DNA of 64,000 nucleotides from assembly GCF_043555835.1 (NCBI RefSeq), contig NZ_JBIGHV010000003.1, positions 558,001 through 622,000 on the forward strand. Direction: 5' to 3'. This stretch comes from Pelomonas parva (GTDB lineage: Bacteria > Pseudomonadota > Gammaproteobacteria > Burkholderiales > Burkholderiaceae_C). The notes below the pieces were generated by a model. It was not told where the DNA came from, did not search any database, and worked only from the letters and a program-made list of their open reading frames with translations. Within the stretch, counting starts at the first letter, position 1. Every line of letters begins with the position of its first letter. Of the stretch, positions 33,801 to 41,831 are shown piece after piece. Both the position numbers and the translations under genes were made by a program.

Positions 33801-33942
33801 AGGCCGCGACGGCTACGTGGGCGCGCTGCGCAGCCACGGCCTGCCGCCGCGCGAGACGCCCCTGGGGCTGGAGGCCTGGCAGCGCGAGACGCGGCTGGAC
33901 ATGGCCCGCAGCGCGGACGACGACGTGCTCAGTCCAGCCTGA
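30865..33942 (+). CDS. Two-component-propeller sensor diguanylate cyclase
   Basis: 1025-residue membrane sensor that makes c-di-GMP. Signal peptide 1-22; periplasmic beta-propeller of repeats such as WVATAKGLTRYDGY, WIGTEFQGLVAY, WVGTIGRGLYRY and WVGGQQGLLRE (about 50-640); a Y_Y_Y domain (about 660-755, LRYEYRLEGLDEGWTRVDA); one transmembrane helix at about 763-782; a short coiled coil; and a GGDEF domain. The active site is GGEEV (about 898-902). An inhibitory I-site RETD lies five residues before it, so product inhibition is likely. No HTH or kinase is present. The 3' end overlaps the convergent esterase gene by 14 bp. Confidence 0.95.
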   Translation: MSPLVRGLASLLAAFAFCAAQAEPGAGPLEVQFRSVAVPQNSVPSIAQDRAGFMWVATAKGLTRYDGYRLRPVELAGDTAARRSLGWVRALAPAADGRMWIGTEFQGLVAYDPAQDRVERHAAGAPQAPIRAVAAAPDGAVWVGTIGRGLYRYEPGTKKVEPQTLTWQGEAEHRVLALHAGADGTVWAAHWRGLARRVKGGWQDVPLPDLPNGVPVLALAQDRSGRLWLGTQGGHVGVVEQGRVRWVLALGMPVQALAEDADGRLWVGSKNGVYWVDAASGVVEARLRHDPRRALGLAGNDISGLLRDRSGAMWVSGYGLGLQRHLSHPALAVRGPDADVADPASSLVEADVRAVLALKNGEVLSATQTGQLVRLDGRPGRDLATLGAWPRERRSVVENLAEAADGSLWMAAAGRLEHRSADGRLLHDWPLDGGRAQQLLLRSDGSVWLGMQEGLYRLAGVDAPALERVHLAGGARLHGGIYVLRQAPDGCLWVGGQQGLLREQEAGGALQTVPQAPGEGLGSPAVMALLWTRDGRLWVDTTAVGLHRLKGWDSQGRARFEGISERHGVEGVFGGHLHEDARGRIWSQLNVYDPKADRLDSFGAAEGANFGSFWFFASTELPGGGLLFGGSRGLLRVQPQAWQADAGNPPLVISGLRVNGQPWAPPRTPAEALTLPPDKRTLSVEFAALDYADPTRLRYEYRLEGLDEGWTRVDATGRNPSFGPLKPGHYTLQVRATAHQALWGDEVLALPITLQPAWWETNLARAGGLMAVLAGIWGWTRWRTRQLRRREAELEALVDERTAELRELSVTDALTGLGNRRHLELRLDDDLALCLRRFETTDAKGPGPDADLLLMLLDLDHFKRVNDLHGHAAGDAVLVQLAERLRGVFRETDSLVRWGGEEVLVLARETERRDAPELAARVCAAVRDRPFDIGPGQTVQVTLSIGFCAFPLDPRHPRLWDWRACLALADSALYAAKAQGRDGYVGALRSHGLPPRETPLGLEAWQRETRLDMARSADDDVLSPA

Positions 33943-34753
33943 ACAGGAAGCGCAACGCCGCAGGCAGCGCTGCCCGCCAGGCGGCCTCGTTGTGCTCGGC
34001 GTCGGCGGCGATGTGCAGGTTCAGGTCCTCCCGCCGCAGCTGCCGCGCGAACTGCCGGTGCATGTGGCGCGTCTGCCCCGCCATGCTCCCGCCTTCACGG
34101 TTGCCGCAGTAGAGCTGCACCCGCGTTCCCGCCGGCAGCGGCGCCCTGGCCGTGGCCTCGAACAGCTGCGGCGCGGCCCAGTACGACGGGCTGAACAGGC
34201 CATAGCGGCTGAACACGTCGCCATGCCACAGCAGGGCCGCATGGCTGATGAGGCCACCCAGCGAGCTGCCGATCAGCGCCGTGTGCTCACGCTCGGGTTT
34301 CGTGCGCCAGCCGGCGTCGATGAAGGGCTTGACCGTCCTGGTGATGAAGTCGAGGTAGGCCGCGCCCTCGGCCTTGCCGAGCTGCGCGTGGTCGTAGGGC
34401 GCCATCTCGGTGTTGCGCTTCTCGCCGCCGTTGTCGATGCCGACGACGAGGGCCTCGAAGCCGGTCTCCTTGGCCAGCTGGGCCATCGTCTCGTCCACGC
34501 CCCATTCGCCCGCATAGCCCGTCGCCGCGTCGAACAGGTTCTGGCCGTCGTGCATGTAGATGACGGGGTGGCGCCGCTGCGGTTCGCTGGCGTAGCTGGG
34601 CGGCAGGCACAGGCGCAGCGTGCGGCTGCGCGTCAGGCCCGGCATGGCAAGCGGCGGCGCCAGCACCTGCACGCTGGACAGCGCGGTCGAGGGCGTGGCT
34701 CGGGCGGGCAGCGTGACGGCAAGGGGCAGGGTGAGGATGAGGCGGCGTTGCAT
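33929..34753 (-). CDS. Secreted alpha/beta-hydrolase esterase (esterase-D/Fes-like)
   Basis: 274-residue hydrolase with a short signal peptide (LTLPLAVTLPARA). The nucleophile elbow is IGSSLGGLISH and the catalytic His lies in AEHNEAAWR near the C-terminus. HPVIYMHDGQNLFD, the oxyanion strand, is typical of the putative-esterase family that includes enterobactin esterase IroE/Fes and feruloyl esterases. The substrate is not predictable; no siderophore genes are nearby. Convergent with the diguanylate cyclase gene. Confidence 0.9.
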   Translation of the reverse strand: MQRRLILTLPLAVTLPARATPSTALSSVQVLAPPLAMPGLTRSRTLRLCLPPSYASEPQRRHPVIYMHDGQNLFDAATGYAGEWGVDETMAQLAKETGFEALVVGIDNGGEKRNTEMAPYDHAQLGKAEGAAYLDFITRTVKPFIDAGWRTKPEREHTALIGSSLGGLISHAALLWHGDVFSRYGLFSPSYWAAPQLFEATARAPLPAGTRVQLYCGNREGGSMAGQTRHMHRQFARQLRREDLNLHIAADAEHNEAAWRAALPAALRFLFRLD

Positions 34754-34918
34754 GCCGTGCAGGCTATCCGGCCGGGCGCGCCCTGTCGCTCGTCATGCGT
34801 GGTTCTAGTCCTGCAGCGACCCGGAAGCCGGCGGCCATGACTTCGGAAAGCCACCCACCGGGCGCAGCAAGACCGGGCATCATCTATCGACCAAAACATC
34901 CAAGGTCAGGGAGACCGC

Positions 34919-35503
34919 ATGAGATCGTCCGGCATCCTGCGCTCGTGGAACGAGGAGCGTGGCTTCGGCTTCATCGCGCCGGCGCAGGGCGGCGCCGAGC
35001 TGTTCGTGCACATCAGCGCCCTGCCGCGAGACGGCTCGAGGCCCATCGTCGGCGAGACGCTCACCTTCGAGCTCGGCCGCGGCAAGGACGGCAGGCCGCA
35101 GGCGGTGAATGTCGTTCGAACGGCGGTGGGCGCTGATGCCCCACCGCCGCGCCGGCCGTCCGGCAAGGCCACTCGTGCCCGCACCGGTTCAGGCCTGTCG
35201 ACGTGGCTATGGCGGGGGGCCACGCTGGTGCTGCTCCTCGTCGCGGGCAGATGGGGCTACGAAACCTTTCATGCGCGCAGCCATCGGCTGCAGCTTGAGA
35301 GCCAGCCACCCGCCGTCGCCGCGCCCGACGCGATGCCGGCCTCGACCGCGCACCGCTGCGACGGCCGCACGCAGTGCACGCAGATGACCTCCTGCGCCGA
35401 GGCGACCTGGTTCATCAACCACTGCCCCGGCACGAAAATGGACAGCGACAGCGACGGCGTGCCCTGCGAGCAGCAATGGTGCACGGGGCCGGGCGCGCGC
35501 TGA
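34919..35503 (+). CDS. Cold-shock domain - transmembrane - Excalibur fusion protein
   Basis: 194 residues, three parts. Residues 3-68 are a cold-shock/S1-like nucleic-acid-binding domain with RNP1 RGFGFIA and RNP2 ELFVHIS. A basic linker and one transmembrane helix (about 95-111, TWLWRGATLVLLLVAGR) follow. Residues 145-188 are an Excalibur domain with four-Cys pattern and the calcium loop DSDSDGVPCE. By the positive-inside rule the RNA-binding part is cytoplasmic and the Excalibur part periplasmic. Good ribosome site (AGGGAG) before the ATG. Role unknown. Confidence 0.93.
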   Translation: MRSSGILRSWNEERGFGFIAPAQGGAELFVHISALPRDGSRPIVGETLTFELGRGKDGRPQAVNVVRTAVGADAPPPRRPSGKATRARTGSGLSTWLWRGATLVLLLVAGRWGYETFHARSHRLQLESQPPAVAAPDAMPASTAHRCDGRTQCTQMTSCAEATWFINHCPGTKMDSDSDGVPCEQQWCTGPGAR

Positions 35504-35612
35504 GAGCAGCCTGGTCCGCCGGAAAACCCTGGCGCAAATCGGGCTGATCCTCTGACCGCCGCCAGCTTCCGGTGACAAACTCGCCGCCCATTGCATGGGA
35601 CGGGAGACAGGT

Positions 35613-38435
35613 GTGTCGGAGAGCACAAACGGGCCATTTCAACTGACCCGCCGCCGCATCATCGGCAGCGGCGCGGCGGCGGTGACGCTGCTGGTGCACG
35701 AGCTGGCGCTGGCCGCCAGGCCGTCCGCCGCCCGGCTGCCCGGCGCCCGCCCGCAGCCGGAGGGCTCGCCCGTGCAACCGCACTCGCCGCCCGGCGCGCC
35801 CGACTGGTCCGGCGGCCCGGGCAAGGCGCGGTTCCGCATCGACGGGCTGGCCAAGGTGACGGGCCAGAAGATCTACGCCCGCGACTTCCGCGCCGTCGAC
35901 ATGCCGGGCTGGCCGGCCACCGAGCGCATGGCGATGATCCTGCGCGCGACCAACCCGGGCCGGGTCTTCACCGGGCTGGACCTCGGCGCGCTGGCCGGCG
36001 TGGACGCGGTGCCGCTGCTGACCATCACGCAGGCGCCGCTGACCGGCTTCACCTGGCCGCAGCGCGACTTGGCCTCGCTGAACCTGAGCCTGCCCTTCTC
36101 CAGCGCGGGTGCCGACGGCGTCTACCAGCTGCTGGTGCCGGTGGGCACGGCGCCGCAGTTCTACGGCCAGCCGGTGGCCATCCTCGTGTTTGCCGACAGC
36201 AACGCCTACCGCCGCGCCAAGCGCGCGCTGCAGTTCCAGCCCGGCGTCGTGCAGACCGGCGGGTTGCCGCCGCCGCCGAAGCAGCCCTGGGTCATGGCCT
36301 ACAGCCCGGTCAACTATTTGACGCGTTATGACGTGCCGGGGGTAGCGCCGTTTTCGCAGGTGCAGGTGGGCTACGCGTCCGACCCCTACCAGCCCGACTC
36401 CGCCAACCAGCCCGTCAACAGCCAGGCCCGAGCGCTGCGCCAGCGCATCAACGACGCGCTGCAGGCGACCGACCCGCAGGTGCTGCAAATGGGCGGCAGC
36501 TACAGCACCCAGGTGCTGGACCCGATGTTCATGGAGCCCGAGGCGGGCCTGGCCTGGCTGGACCGTTCGGGGGCTGGCACGCTCAATCTCGTGCTGGGCA
36601 CCCAGGCCACCAACGGTGACGCTACGGACAGCTGGGCGATGTTCAGCAAGGACTGCCCGATCAAGGTCGGCACCGTGGTGCTGAACTCCTGCTACCCCGG
36701 CGGCGGCTTTGGCGGGCGCGATGTGTCCCCCTTCCCGTCGCTGCTGGCCGTCACGGCCGCGCTGGCCGATGGGCCGGTGCGCATCGCGCAGGACCGCTAC
36801 GAGCAGTTCCAGGGCGGGCTCAAGCAGCTGGCCAGCCGCATCACCCAGCGCATCGCGGTCGACGCCAAGACCGGCAAGTTCCTCGCCTTCGGCAGCCAGC
36901 AGGTGCTGCCCTCGGGCGGGCAGAACAACTACAGCCAGTTCGTCGCCATGCTGGCCGCCTACTGCGGCCTGAGCGGCTACGACATCAAGCAGGCTTACGT
37001 CGACGCCATCGCCCAGCCCAGCACTGGCGTCGTGGCCGGTTCCATGCGCGGCTTCGGCGGGCCGCAGGCGAGCTTTGCGGTCGAGACGCTGGTGGACGAG
37101 GTGGCGGTGGCTTTGAAGCGCGACCCGATTGAGCTGCGCGAGATCAACGCGCTGCGCGAGGGCGACCGCACCATCACCGGCGCGCCGCTGGCGCAGCAGA
37201 TGCGGCTGCACGAGATCTGCCGCCTGGCGCGCGCCCATCCGCTGTGGCGTGAGCGCGAGGCGGTGAAGCGCCGCAAGGCGCGTGAGGGCGTGCGCTACGG
37301 CGTGGGCTTCGCTCTCGCCAACCAGGCCTACGGCACGGGCAAGGACGGCGTCATGGCCGAGGTGGCCATGGCAACGGACGGGCGGCTGACGGTGCGAACG
37401 AATTGCGTCGACATGGGCAATGGCTCGGCGACGACGCTGGCCATCTCCACAGCCGGCTGGCTGGGCCACAACGCGCATGACGTGGTCATGGGCGATGTGG
37501 GCAGCTTCAACGCGCTGGACCTGCACAGCGACTCCAAAGGCAGTTGGGCCGACCCGCGCTGGACGGCCAGCTTCGCCATGTCCAGCAGCGCGTGTCTCAC
37601 CGCCTTCCACCAGGTGCATGTGACCGAGCAGGCCAGCCGCGTGCTGTTCGAGGCCGGGCTGCTGCCGGCGGCGGCCTTGTTGTGGGGTGTGCCGCTGGCG
37701 CAGGCGCAGGGGCGCACGAAGTGGGAGGCAGGTCGGCTGACGGCGCCAGGTCTTGCGCCGTTGCCTTTGGCGGCGCTGGCGGCCAAGGTGCAGCAGGCCG
37801 GGCTGACGGCGGCGGCGATGGTGCATGGGCTGTACGAGGCTGCCTGGGTGTCGGCGACCTATGCCGTGCCGGCGGGGTCGGCGCTGAAGTTGCCGATCGA
37901 TGGGTTGTCGTTGCGGGCGGGTGGGGCGTCGACATGGACGCCGGTACTAAGGCAGGACGTGGTGCCGCCGAAGCCGGAGGCGGGGCTGTATGGCCGCAGC
38001 CTGTATGCGCCGTCTGGGGTTTTGGTCGCCGTCGAGATCGGACCTCGCAGTTTTGAGCCGCGTGTCGTCGCGGTCGAGTTGATGGTGGACGCCGGCAAGG
38101 TGCTGCAGCGCGACCTGCTGCTGGGCCAGGCCCAGGGTGGGGTGGCGATGGGCATTGGCTATGCGCTGCTGGAGAACCTGCCCCTGGAGGCGGGCGGTGC
38201 AGGCGACGGGCGGTGGAACCTGGACCGGTATCACGTCGCGTTGAGTGGCGATGTGCCGTTGGCGCGCCTGAACATCACGACGCTTCCAACCGACGAGCCG
38301 ACGGCCAAGGGCATTGCCGAGGCGGTGCTGTGCCCCATCGCGCCAGCCATCGGCAACGCGATCGCGCACGCCACGGCCCGGCGATTCCGGGCGTTGCCCA
38401 TCACCGCTGCAGACATCGAAAAGGCCTTGTCATGA
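35613..38435 (+). CDS. Molybdopterin-binding subunit of a xanthine-dehydrogenase-family hydroxylase (exported type)
   Basis: 940-residue catalytic subunit that hydroxylates an aldehyde or N-heterocycle at a Mo-cofactor. The start is GTG at 35613, six bases after GGGAG; an in-frame ATG at 35595 is possible. A twin-arginine-like signal is present (TRRRIIGSGAAAVTLLVHEL), so the enzyme probably acts in the periplasm. GGGFGGRDVSPF is a Mo-pterin motif and GIAEAVLCPIAPAIGNAI holds the catalytic Glu and last motif. It lacks FAD and 2Fe-2S domains, as in the IorB/aldehyde-dehydrogenase group that uses a cytochrome. The 2Fe-2S gene overlaps its stop (ATGA). Confidence 0.92.
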   Translation: MSESTNGPFQLTRRRIIGSGAAAVTLLVHELALAARPSAARLPGARPQPEGSPVQPHSPPGAPDWSGGPGKARFRIDGLAKVTGQKIYARDFRAVDMPGWPATERMAMILRATNPGRVFTGLDLGALAGVDAVPLLTITQAPLTGFTWPQRDLASLNLSLPFSSAGADGVYQLLVPVGTAPQFYGQPVAILVFADSNAYRRAKRALQFQPGVVQTGGLPPPPKQPWVMAYSPVNYLTRYDVPGVAPFSQVQVGYASDPYQPDSANQPVNSQARALRQRINDALQATDPQVLQMGGSYSTQVLDPMFMEPEAGLAWLDRSGAGTLNLVLGTQATNGDATDSWAMFSKDCPIKVGTVVLNSCYPGGGFGGRDVSPFPSLLAVTAALADGPVRIAQDRYEQFQGGLKQLASRITQRIAVDAKTGKFLAFGSQQVLPSGGQNNYSQFVAMLAAYCGLSGYDIKQAYVDAIAQPSTGVVAGSMRGFGGPQASFAVETLVDEVAVALKRDPIELREINALREGDRTITGAPLAQQMRLHEICRLARAHPLWREREAVKRRKAREGVRYGVGFALANQAYGTGKDGVMAEVAMATDGRLTVRTNCVDMGNGSATTLAISTAGWLGHNAHDVVMGDVGSFNALDLHSDSKGSWADPRWTASFAMSSSACLTAFHQVHVTEQASRVLFEAGLLPAAALLWGVPLAQAQGRTKWEAGRLTAPGLAPLPLAALAAKVQQAGLTAAAMVHGLYEAAWVSATYAVPAGSALKLPIDGLSLRAGGASTWTPVLRQDVVPPKPEAGLYGRSLYAPSGVLVAVEIGPRSFEPRVVAVELMVDAGKVLQRDLLLGQAQGGVAMGIGYALLENLPLEAGGAGDGRWNLDRYHVALSGDVPLARLNITTLPTDEPTAKGIAEAVLCPIAPAIGNAIAHATARRFRALPITAADIEKALS

Positions 38436-38959
38436 GCCAACAACTCGTCGCCGTCCAGTTCCACGTCAACGGCCGACCCGTCAACAAGACCGTCCCCACC
38501 GACCTGCCGCTCGTCGACTTCCTGCGCGAAGAACTCGGCCTCTCCGGCACCCGCCTGTGCTGCGGCATCGGCGTCTGCAAGGCCTGCACCGTCGCTGCCC
38601 GACGCGCGCCCAGCAGCCAGGCGCAACCCATGCTGGCCTGCTCCACGCCGGTGGCCCTGCTGCAAGGACAGTCCATCACGACGGTGGAAGGCACCGGCAG
38701 CATGGAGCACCCCAGCAAAGTCCAGCAAGCCTTCCTCGACCATTTCGCCTTCCAGTGCGGGTACTGCACGCCCGGCTTCGTCATGGCCACCGAGATGCTG
38801 CTCGGCCGCCTGCGCGCCCAGCCCGTCAAGCGCGAGCAACTCGACGCGGCGATCGAAGACGCCGTGGGCCAGCACATCTGCCGCTGCACCGGCTACGCCC
38901 GCTACCACCAGGCCATCCGCGCCGTCGTGCTGGCGGAGAAGGGCCTGGTGACGGCATGA
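38432..38959 (+). CDS. 2Fe-2S subunit of the molybdenum hydroxylase
   Basis: 175-residue small subunit (IorA/CoxS type) carrying two clusters. The plant-ferredoxin-type cluster is held by Cys44, Cys49, Cys52 and Cys70 (CCGIGVCKACTV), the second by Cys109, Cys112, Cys150 and Cys152 (FQCGYCTPGF, CRCTGY). It passes electrons from the Mo site towards the cytochrome encoded next. It has no signal peptide, so it would be exported together with the Tat-dependent large subunit. Overlaps both neighbours by ATGA. Confidence 0.95.
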   Translation: MSQQLVAVQFHVNGRPVNKTVPTDLPLVDFLREELGLSGTRLCCGIGVCKACTVAARRAPSSQAQPMLACSTPVALLQGQSITTVEGTGSMEHPSKVQQAFLDHFAFQCGYCTPGFVMATEMLLGRLRAQPVKREQLDAAIEDAVGQHICRCTGYARYHQAIRAVVLAEKGLVTA

Positions 38960-39969
38960 AGATGAAAGCCCTGTTGCTAACGCTGGCACTCACCGGCACC
39001 GCCCACGCAGAGACGCTGTTCGAATACGGCCGCCAATGCGCCGCGCAGATCAGCGAGATCCCCGCCTTCAACTGCATGGCCGGCGAGGAGATCCCCATCA
39101 CCGTCGACGGCAAGCCCGTGCCGGTCGACAAGGCACCCGCGCGCTGCGACAAGCCCTCGCTGCTGCCCCAGCACGACGCCGGCAGCCAGGGCCAGTGCGT
39201 GCCCGGAAGCCGCGCCCTCGTGCTGCGCGACGACAAGACGGCGCAGATCAGCGCCATCTGCCGCAAGCAGGTCGCACGAGCAGCGGGCAGCGCGCTGTTC
39301 GACGAGATCAACGTCATCTCGCACAGCCTGAAGGACGGCAAGACCTGCTGGTTCACCGCCAAGGCCAAGGCGCCGCTGACGGCCGCCAGCGGCATCGACG
39401 GACGCTGGGTGCCCTCGCCCAGCATGCTCACCCGCAAGCCGCAGCCGCGCAGCCCGGCGGGCGTGGCTGCGCTGCCGGCCGACAAGGTCTGGCAGACGCC
39501 GCGCCAGGTCGCCTGGAGCCAGCCGGCCTGCATCAACTGCCACGACAGCGGACCCTTCATGTACTCGCCCTACATCGCGCAGACGACCCAGCTGCCCGGC
39601 GACCCGTTCGGCCACTACCAGCCCAAGGCCATCGGCGAAGACTTCAAGCGCGCCTGGGCGCGGCTGCACGCCTTCGGCATCACCACGCGCGGCAACACCT
39701 GCACGGCCTGCCACCGCATGGGCAACATGAACTCCTGCAAGGTCGCCATGGACCAGTCCACAGGTCGCGGGCACCAGGAGGGTGGCGACGAATGGTCCAA
39801 GAAGTTCCCGCAGTCGCACTGGATGAGCCCCGGCAACCTGCACAGCAAGGCGCAGTGGGATGAGCAGTTCAGCGAGAGCCTGAAGAAGCTGGCGGCGTGT
39901 TGCGAGGACCCTAAGGGGGCGGGGTGCAGGGTGGTGGAATATGGGCCGAAAGGCAGTTCCAGGAAATGA
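38956..39969 (+). CDS. Dihaem c-type cytochrome, electron acceptor of the hydroxylase
   Basis: 337-residue periplasmic protein. Signal peptide 1-18 (LLLTLALTGTAHA). Two haem-binding motifs CINCH (192-196) and CTACH (249-253). Many additional cysteines are present (for example at 28, 40, 64, 81, 102 and 131), so disulfides are likely. It lacks similarity that I recognise to the usual IorB-linked cytochromes, but the position, coupled by ATGA to the 2Fe-2S subunit, argues that it takes electrons from the hydroxylase to the respiratory chain. Confidence 0.82.
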   Translation: MKMKALLLTLALTGTAHAETLFEYGRQCAAQISEIPAFNCMAGEEIPITVDGKPVPVDKAPARCDKPSLLPQHDAGSQGQCVPGSRALVLRDDKTAQISAICRKQVARAAGSALFDEINVISHSLKDGKTCWFTAKAKAPLTAASGIDGRWVPSPSMLTRKPQPRSPAGVAALPADKVWQTPRQVAWSQPACINCHDSGPFMYSPYIAQTTQLPGDPFGHYQPKAIGEDFKRAWARLHAFGITTRGNTCTACHRMGNMNSCKVAMDQSTGRGHQEGGDEWSKKFPQSHWMSPGNLHSKAQWDEQFSESLKKLAACCEDPKGAGCRVVEYGPKGSSRK

Positions 39970-40550
39970 CAGAGACCGTTCCTGCTCTCCGGCTGATCGC
40001 GGCAGCTTTTGAATCACAGTCAGCGCTTATGGCGCTCCTCAATGCCGAACCGCAGTTGATGAACGAGCGGACCGGCTTGGGCGAGACGCCGCTCCACTAC
40101 TTGGCGGTCGAGAATCAGCTTGACGCGGTGCGGTTGCTCATCGCTCGCGGTGCAGCGGTCAGCACCTTGAACGAATGCCGTACAACGCCGCTGTCGGACG
40201 CGGCAAGCTTGGGGTACGAGGAGATGGTCGGGCTGCTACTCGAACACGGAGCCATGCTCCACGTACCGGGACAGGAAGAGCCGGTGTTGCACGGCGCCGT
40301 CCGTCACGGCACCGTGCAGGTCGTTCAACGGTTGCTGATCGCCGGCGCGTCTCCTAACGAGGTCGACGACATGATGCAGACGCCGTTGCACGTCGCGGCG
40401 GAGAGTGACGATTGCGTGCCGGTGCTGCAACTCTTGCTCGGCGCAGGTGCGCAAACGTCGTTGCGTTGCTCGTTTGGCGACACGCCGCTGGACTTGGCGC
40501 TACGCCGGGGCAGTTCCCGCTGTGCGGAAATACTGGCGAAATTCAACTGA
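39966..40550 (+). CDS. Ankyrin-repeat protein coupled to the cytochrome gene
   Basis: 194-residue protein with about five ankyrin repeats: GETPLHYLAVENQLDAVRLL, RTTPLSDAASLGYEEMVGLL, EEPVLHGAVRHGTVQVVQRL, MQTPLHVAAESDDCVPVLQL and GDTPLDLALRRGSSRCAEIL. The ATG at 39966 overlaps the cytochrome stop (ATGA). No signal peptide, so it is cytoplasmic. The gene is visibly less GC-rich, with more T-ending codons, than the three genes before it, so it may have joined the operon later. It may help to assemble or stabilise the complex; other bacterial ankyrin proteins accompany redox enzymes such as catalase. Confidence 0.88.
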   Translation: MTETVPALRLIAAAFESQSALMALLNAEPQLMNERTGLGETPLHYLAVENQLDAVRLLIARGAAVSTLNECRTTPLSDAASLGYEEMVGLLLEHGAMLHVPGQEEPVLHGAVRHGTVQVVQRLLIAGASPNEVDDMMQTPLHVAAESDDCVPVLQLLLGAGAQTSLRCSFGDTPLDLALRRGSSRCAEILAKFN

Positions 40551-40690
40551 ACTGGCCGACCTGCGCAAACTGATCGCGCGGCGTCCCGACTCCAAATGGA
40601 TGTGAGTTGCATCGCCCAGTCCTTGACCCATCGCAAACCCTTCGCATCGCCGGCTGACTAGCATCGCACGCGTCCATAGACAGCGTCCCC

Positions 40691-41827
40691 ATGAGTCAAG
40701 CCTTGCCGTCGTCCTCGTCCCCGTCTTCTCGATCCCAGCCCGCAGCAGTCCCCGTCATCGACCGCGCCGCCCGCATGCCCGCGCGCAAGGAGATCCGCTC
40801 CTGGCTGACCCCCATCTCGCAACCGCAGACCCTGCGCGCCGTGGCGCTGCTGCTGCTGGACTTGGCGCTCTTTGTCGCCGCGATTGCCGGCGTGGTGCTG
40901 TTGCCGGCGTGGTGGATGAAGCTGCCCGTGGCGCTGGCGGCGGGCTTCGTCATCGGCCGCCTCTTCATCATTGGTCACGACGCCTGCCACCAGAGCTACA
41001 CGCCGCACCGCCGGCTCAACCGCTGGCTCGGCCGCATCGCCTTCCTGCCTTCGCTGACGCCCTACAGCCTGTGGGAAGTGGGGCACAACGTGATGCATCA
41101 CGGCTTCACCAACCTCAAGGGCAAGGACTTCGTCTGGCAACCGCTCACCCCAGCGGAATACGCCGCGCTGACGCCGGCCCGCCGCCTGCTGGAGCGCGTC
41201 TACCGCAGCGGCTGGGCGCCCGGCCTGTACTACTTCATAGAGATGTGGTGGCTGCGCATGCTGTTCCCCAGCAAGCGCTACATGCCGGCGCGCCGTGGCC
41301 TGTTCGTGGCCGATGGCCTGCTCGCCGTCACGGCGGGCGTGGTGTGGATTGCCACCCTGGTGTGGGCGGCGCAGGCCACCGGCCAGTCGGCGTGGGCGCT
41401 GGTTGCACTGGGCTTTGCCGTGCCGTTCGCGTTCTGGAACGCGATGATCGGTTTCGTCATCTACGTGCACCACACCCATACCGAGGTGCGCTGGCATGAG
41501 GACAAGGCGCAGTGGTCGGCCAGCGACCCGTTCGTGTCGACCACCGTGCACCTGACCTTCCCGTTGAAGATCGGCGGCCTGCTGCACCACATCATGGAGC
41601 ACACCGCCCATCACGTGGACATGAGCATCCCGCTGTACAAGCTCAAGCAGGCGCAGGCCCTGCTCGAAACTGCGCTGCCGGGCCGCATCATCGTGCAGCG
41701 CTTTTCATGGCGCTGGTATGCGCAGACGGCCCGGCGCTGCAAGCTGTACGACGTGGCCAGCGCGCGCTGGATGGACTTCAGCGGCCGGGTGTCCGAACCC
41801 ACGACCTGGGGCCGTGTGGCCAGTTGA
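40691..41827 (+). CDS. Fatty-acid desaturase, membrane-bound
   Basis: 378-residue inner-membrane di-iron desaturase that inserts a double bond into acyl chains. The three histidine boxes are HDACH, HNVMHH and HHIMEHTAHH, with about four to six hydrophobic helices arranged in the usual way. The first box type (HDACHQ) and length match the delta-12/omega-3 (DesA-like) group. No ribosome site is obvious at 40691. Its stop is four bases from the convergent methyltransferase stop. It may adjust membrane fluidity in the cold. Confidence 0.93.
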   Translation: MSQALPSSSSPSSRSQPAAVPVIDRAARMPARKEIRSWLTPISQPQTLRAVALLLLDLALFVAAIAGVVLLPAWWMKLPVALAAGFVIGRLFIIGHDACHQSYTPHRRLNRWLGRIAFLPSLTPYSLWEVGHNVMHHGFTNLKGKDFVWQPLTPAEYAALTPARRLLERVYRSGWAPGLYYFIEMWWLRMLFPSKRYMPARRGLFVADGLLAVTAGVVWIATLVWAAQATGQSAWALVALGFAVPFAFWNAMIGFVIYVHHTHTEVRWHEDKAQWSASDPFVSTTVHLTFPLKIGGLLHHIMEHTAHHVDMSIPLYKLKQAQALLETALPGRIIVQRFSWRWYAQTARRCKLYDVASARWMDFSGRVSEPTTWGRVAS

Positions 41828-41831
41828 GGCG

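Noticed and set aside
35415..37826. 803-codon leftward open frame over the molybdenum hydroxylase
   Set aside because: Antisense shadow of a well-supported XDH-family subunit.
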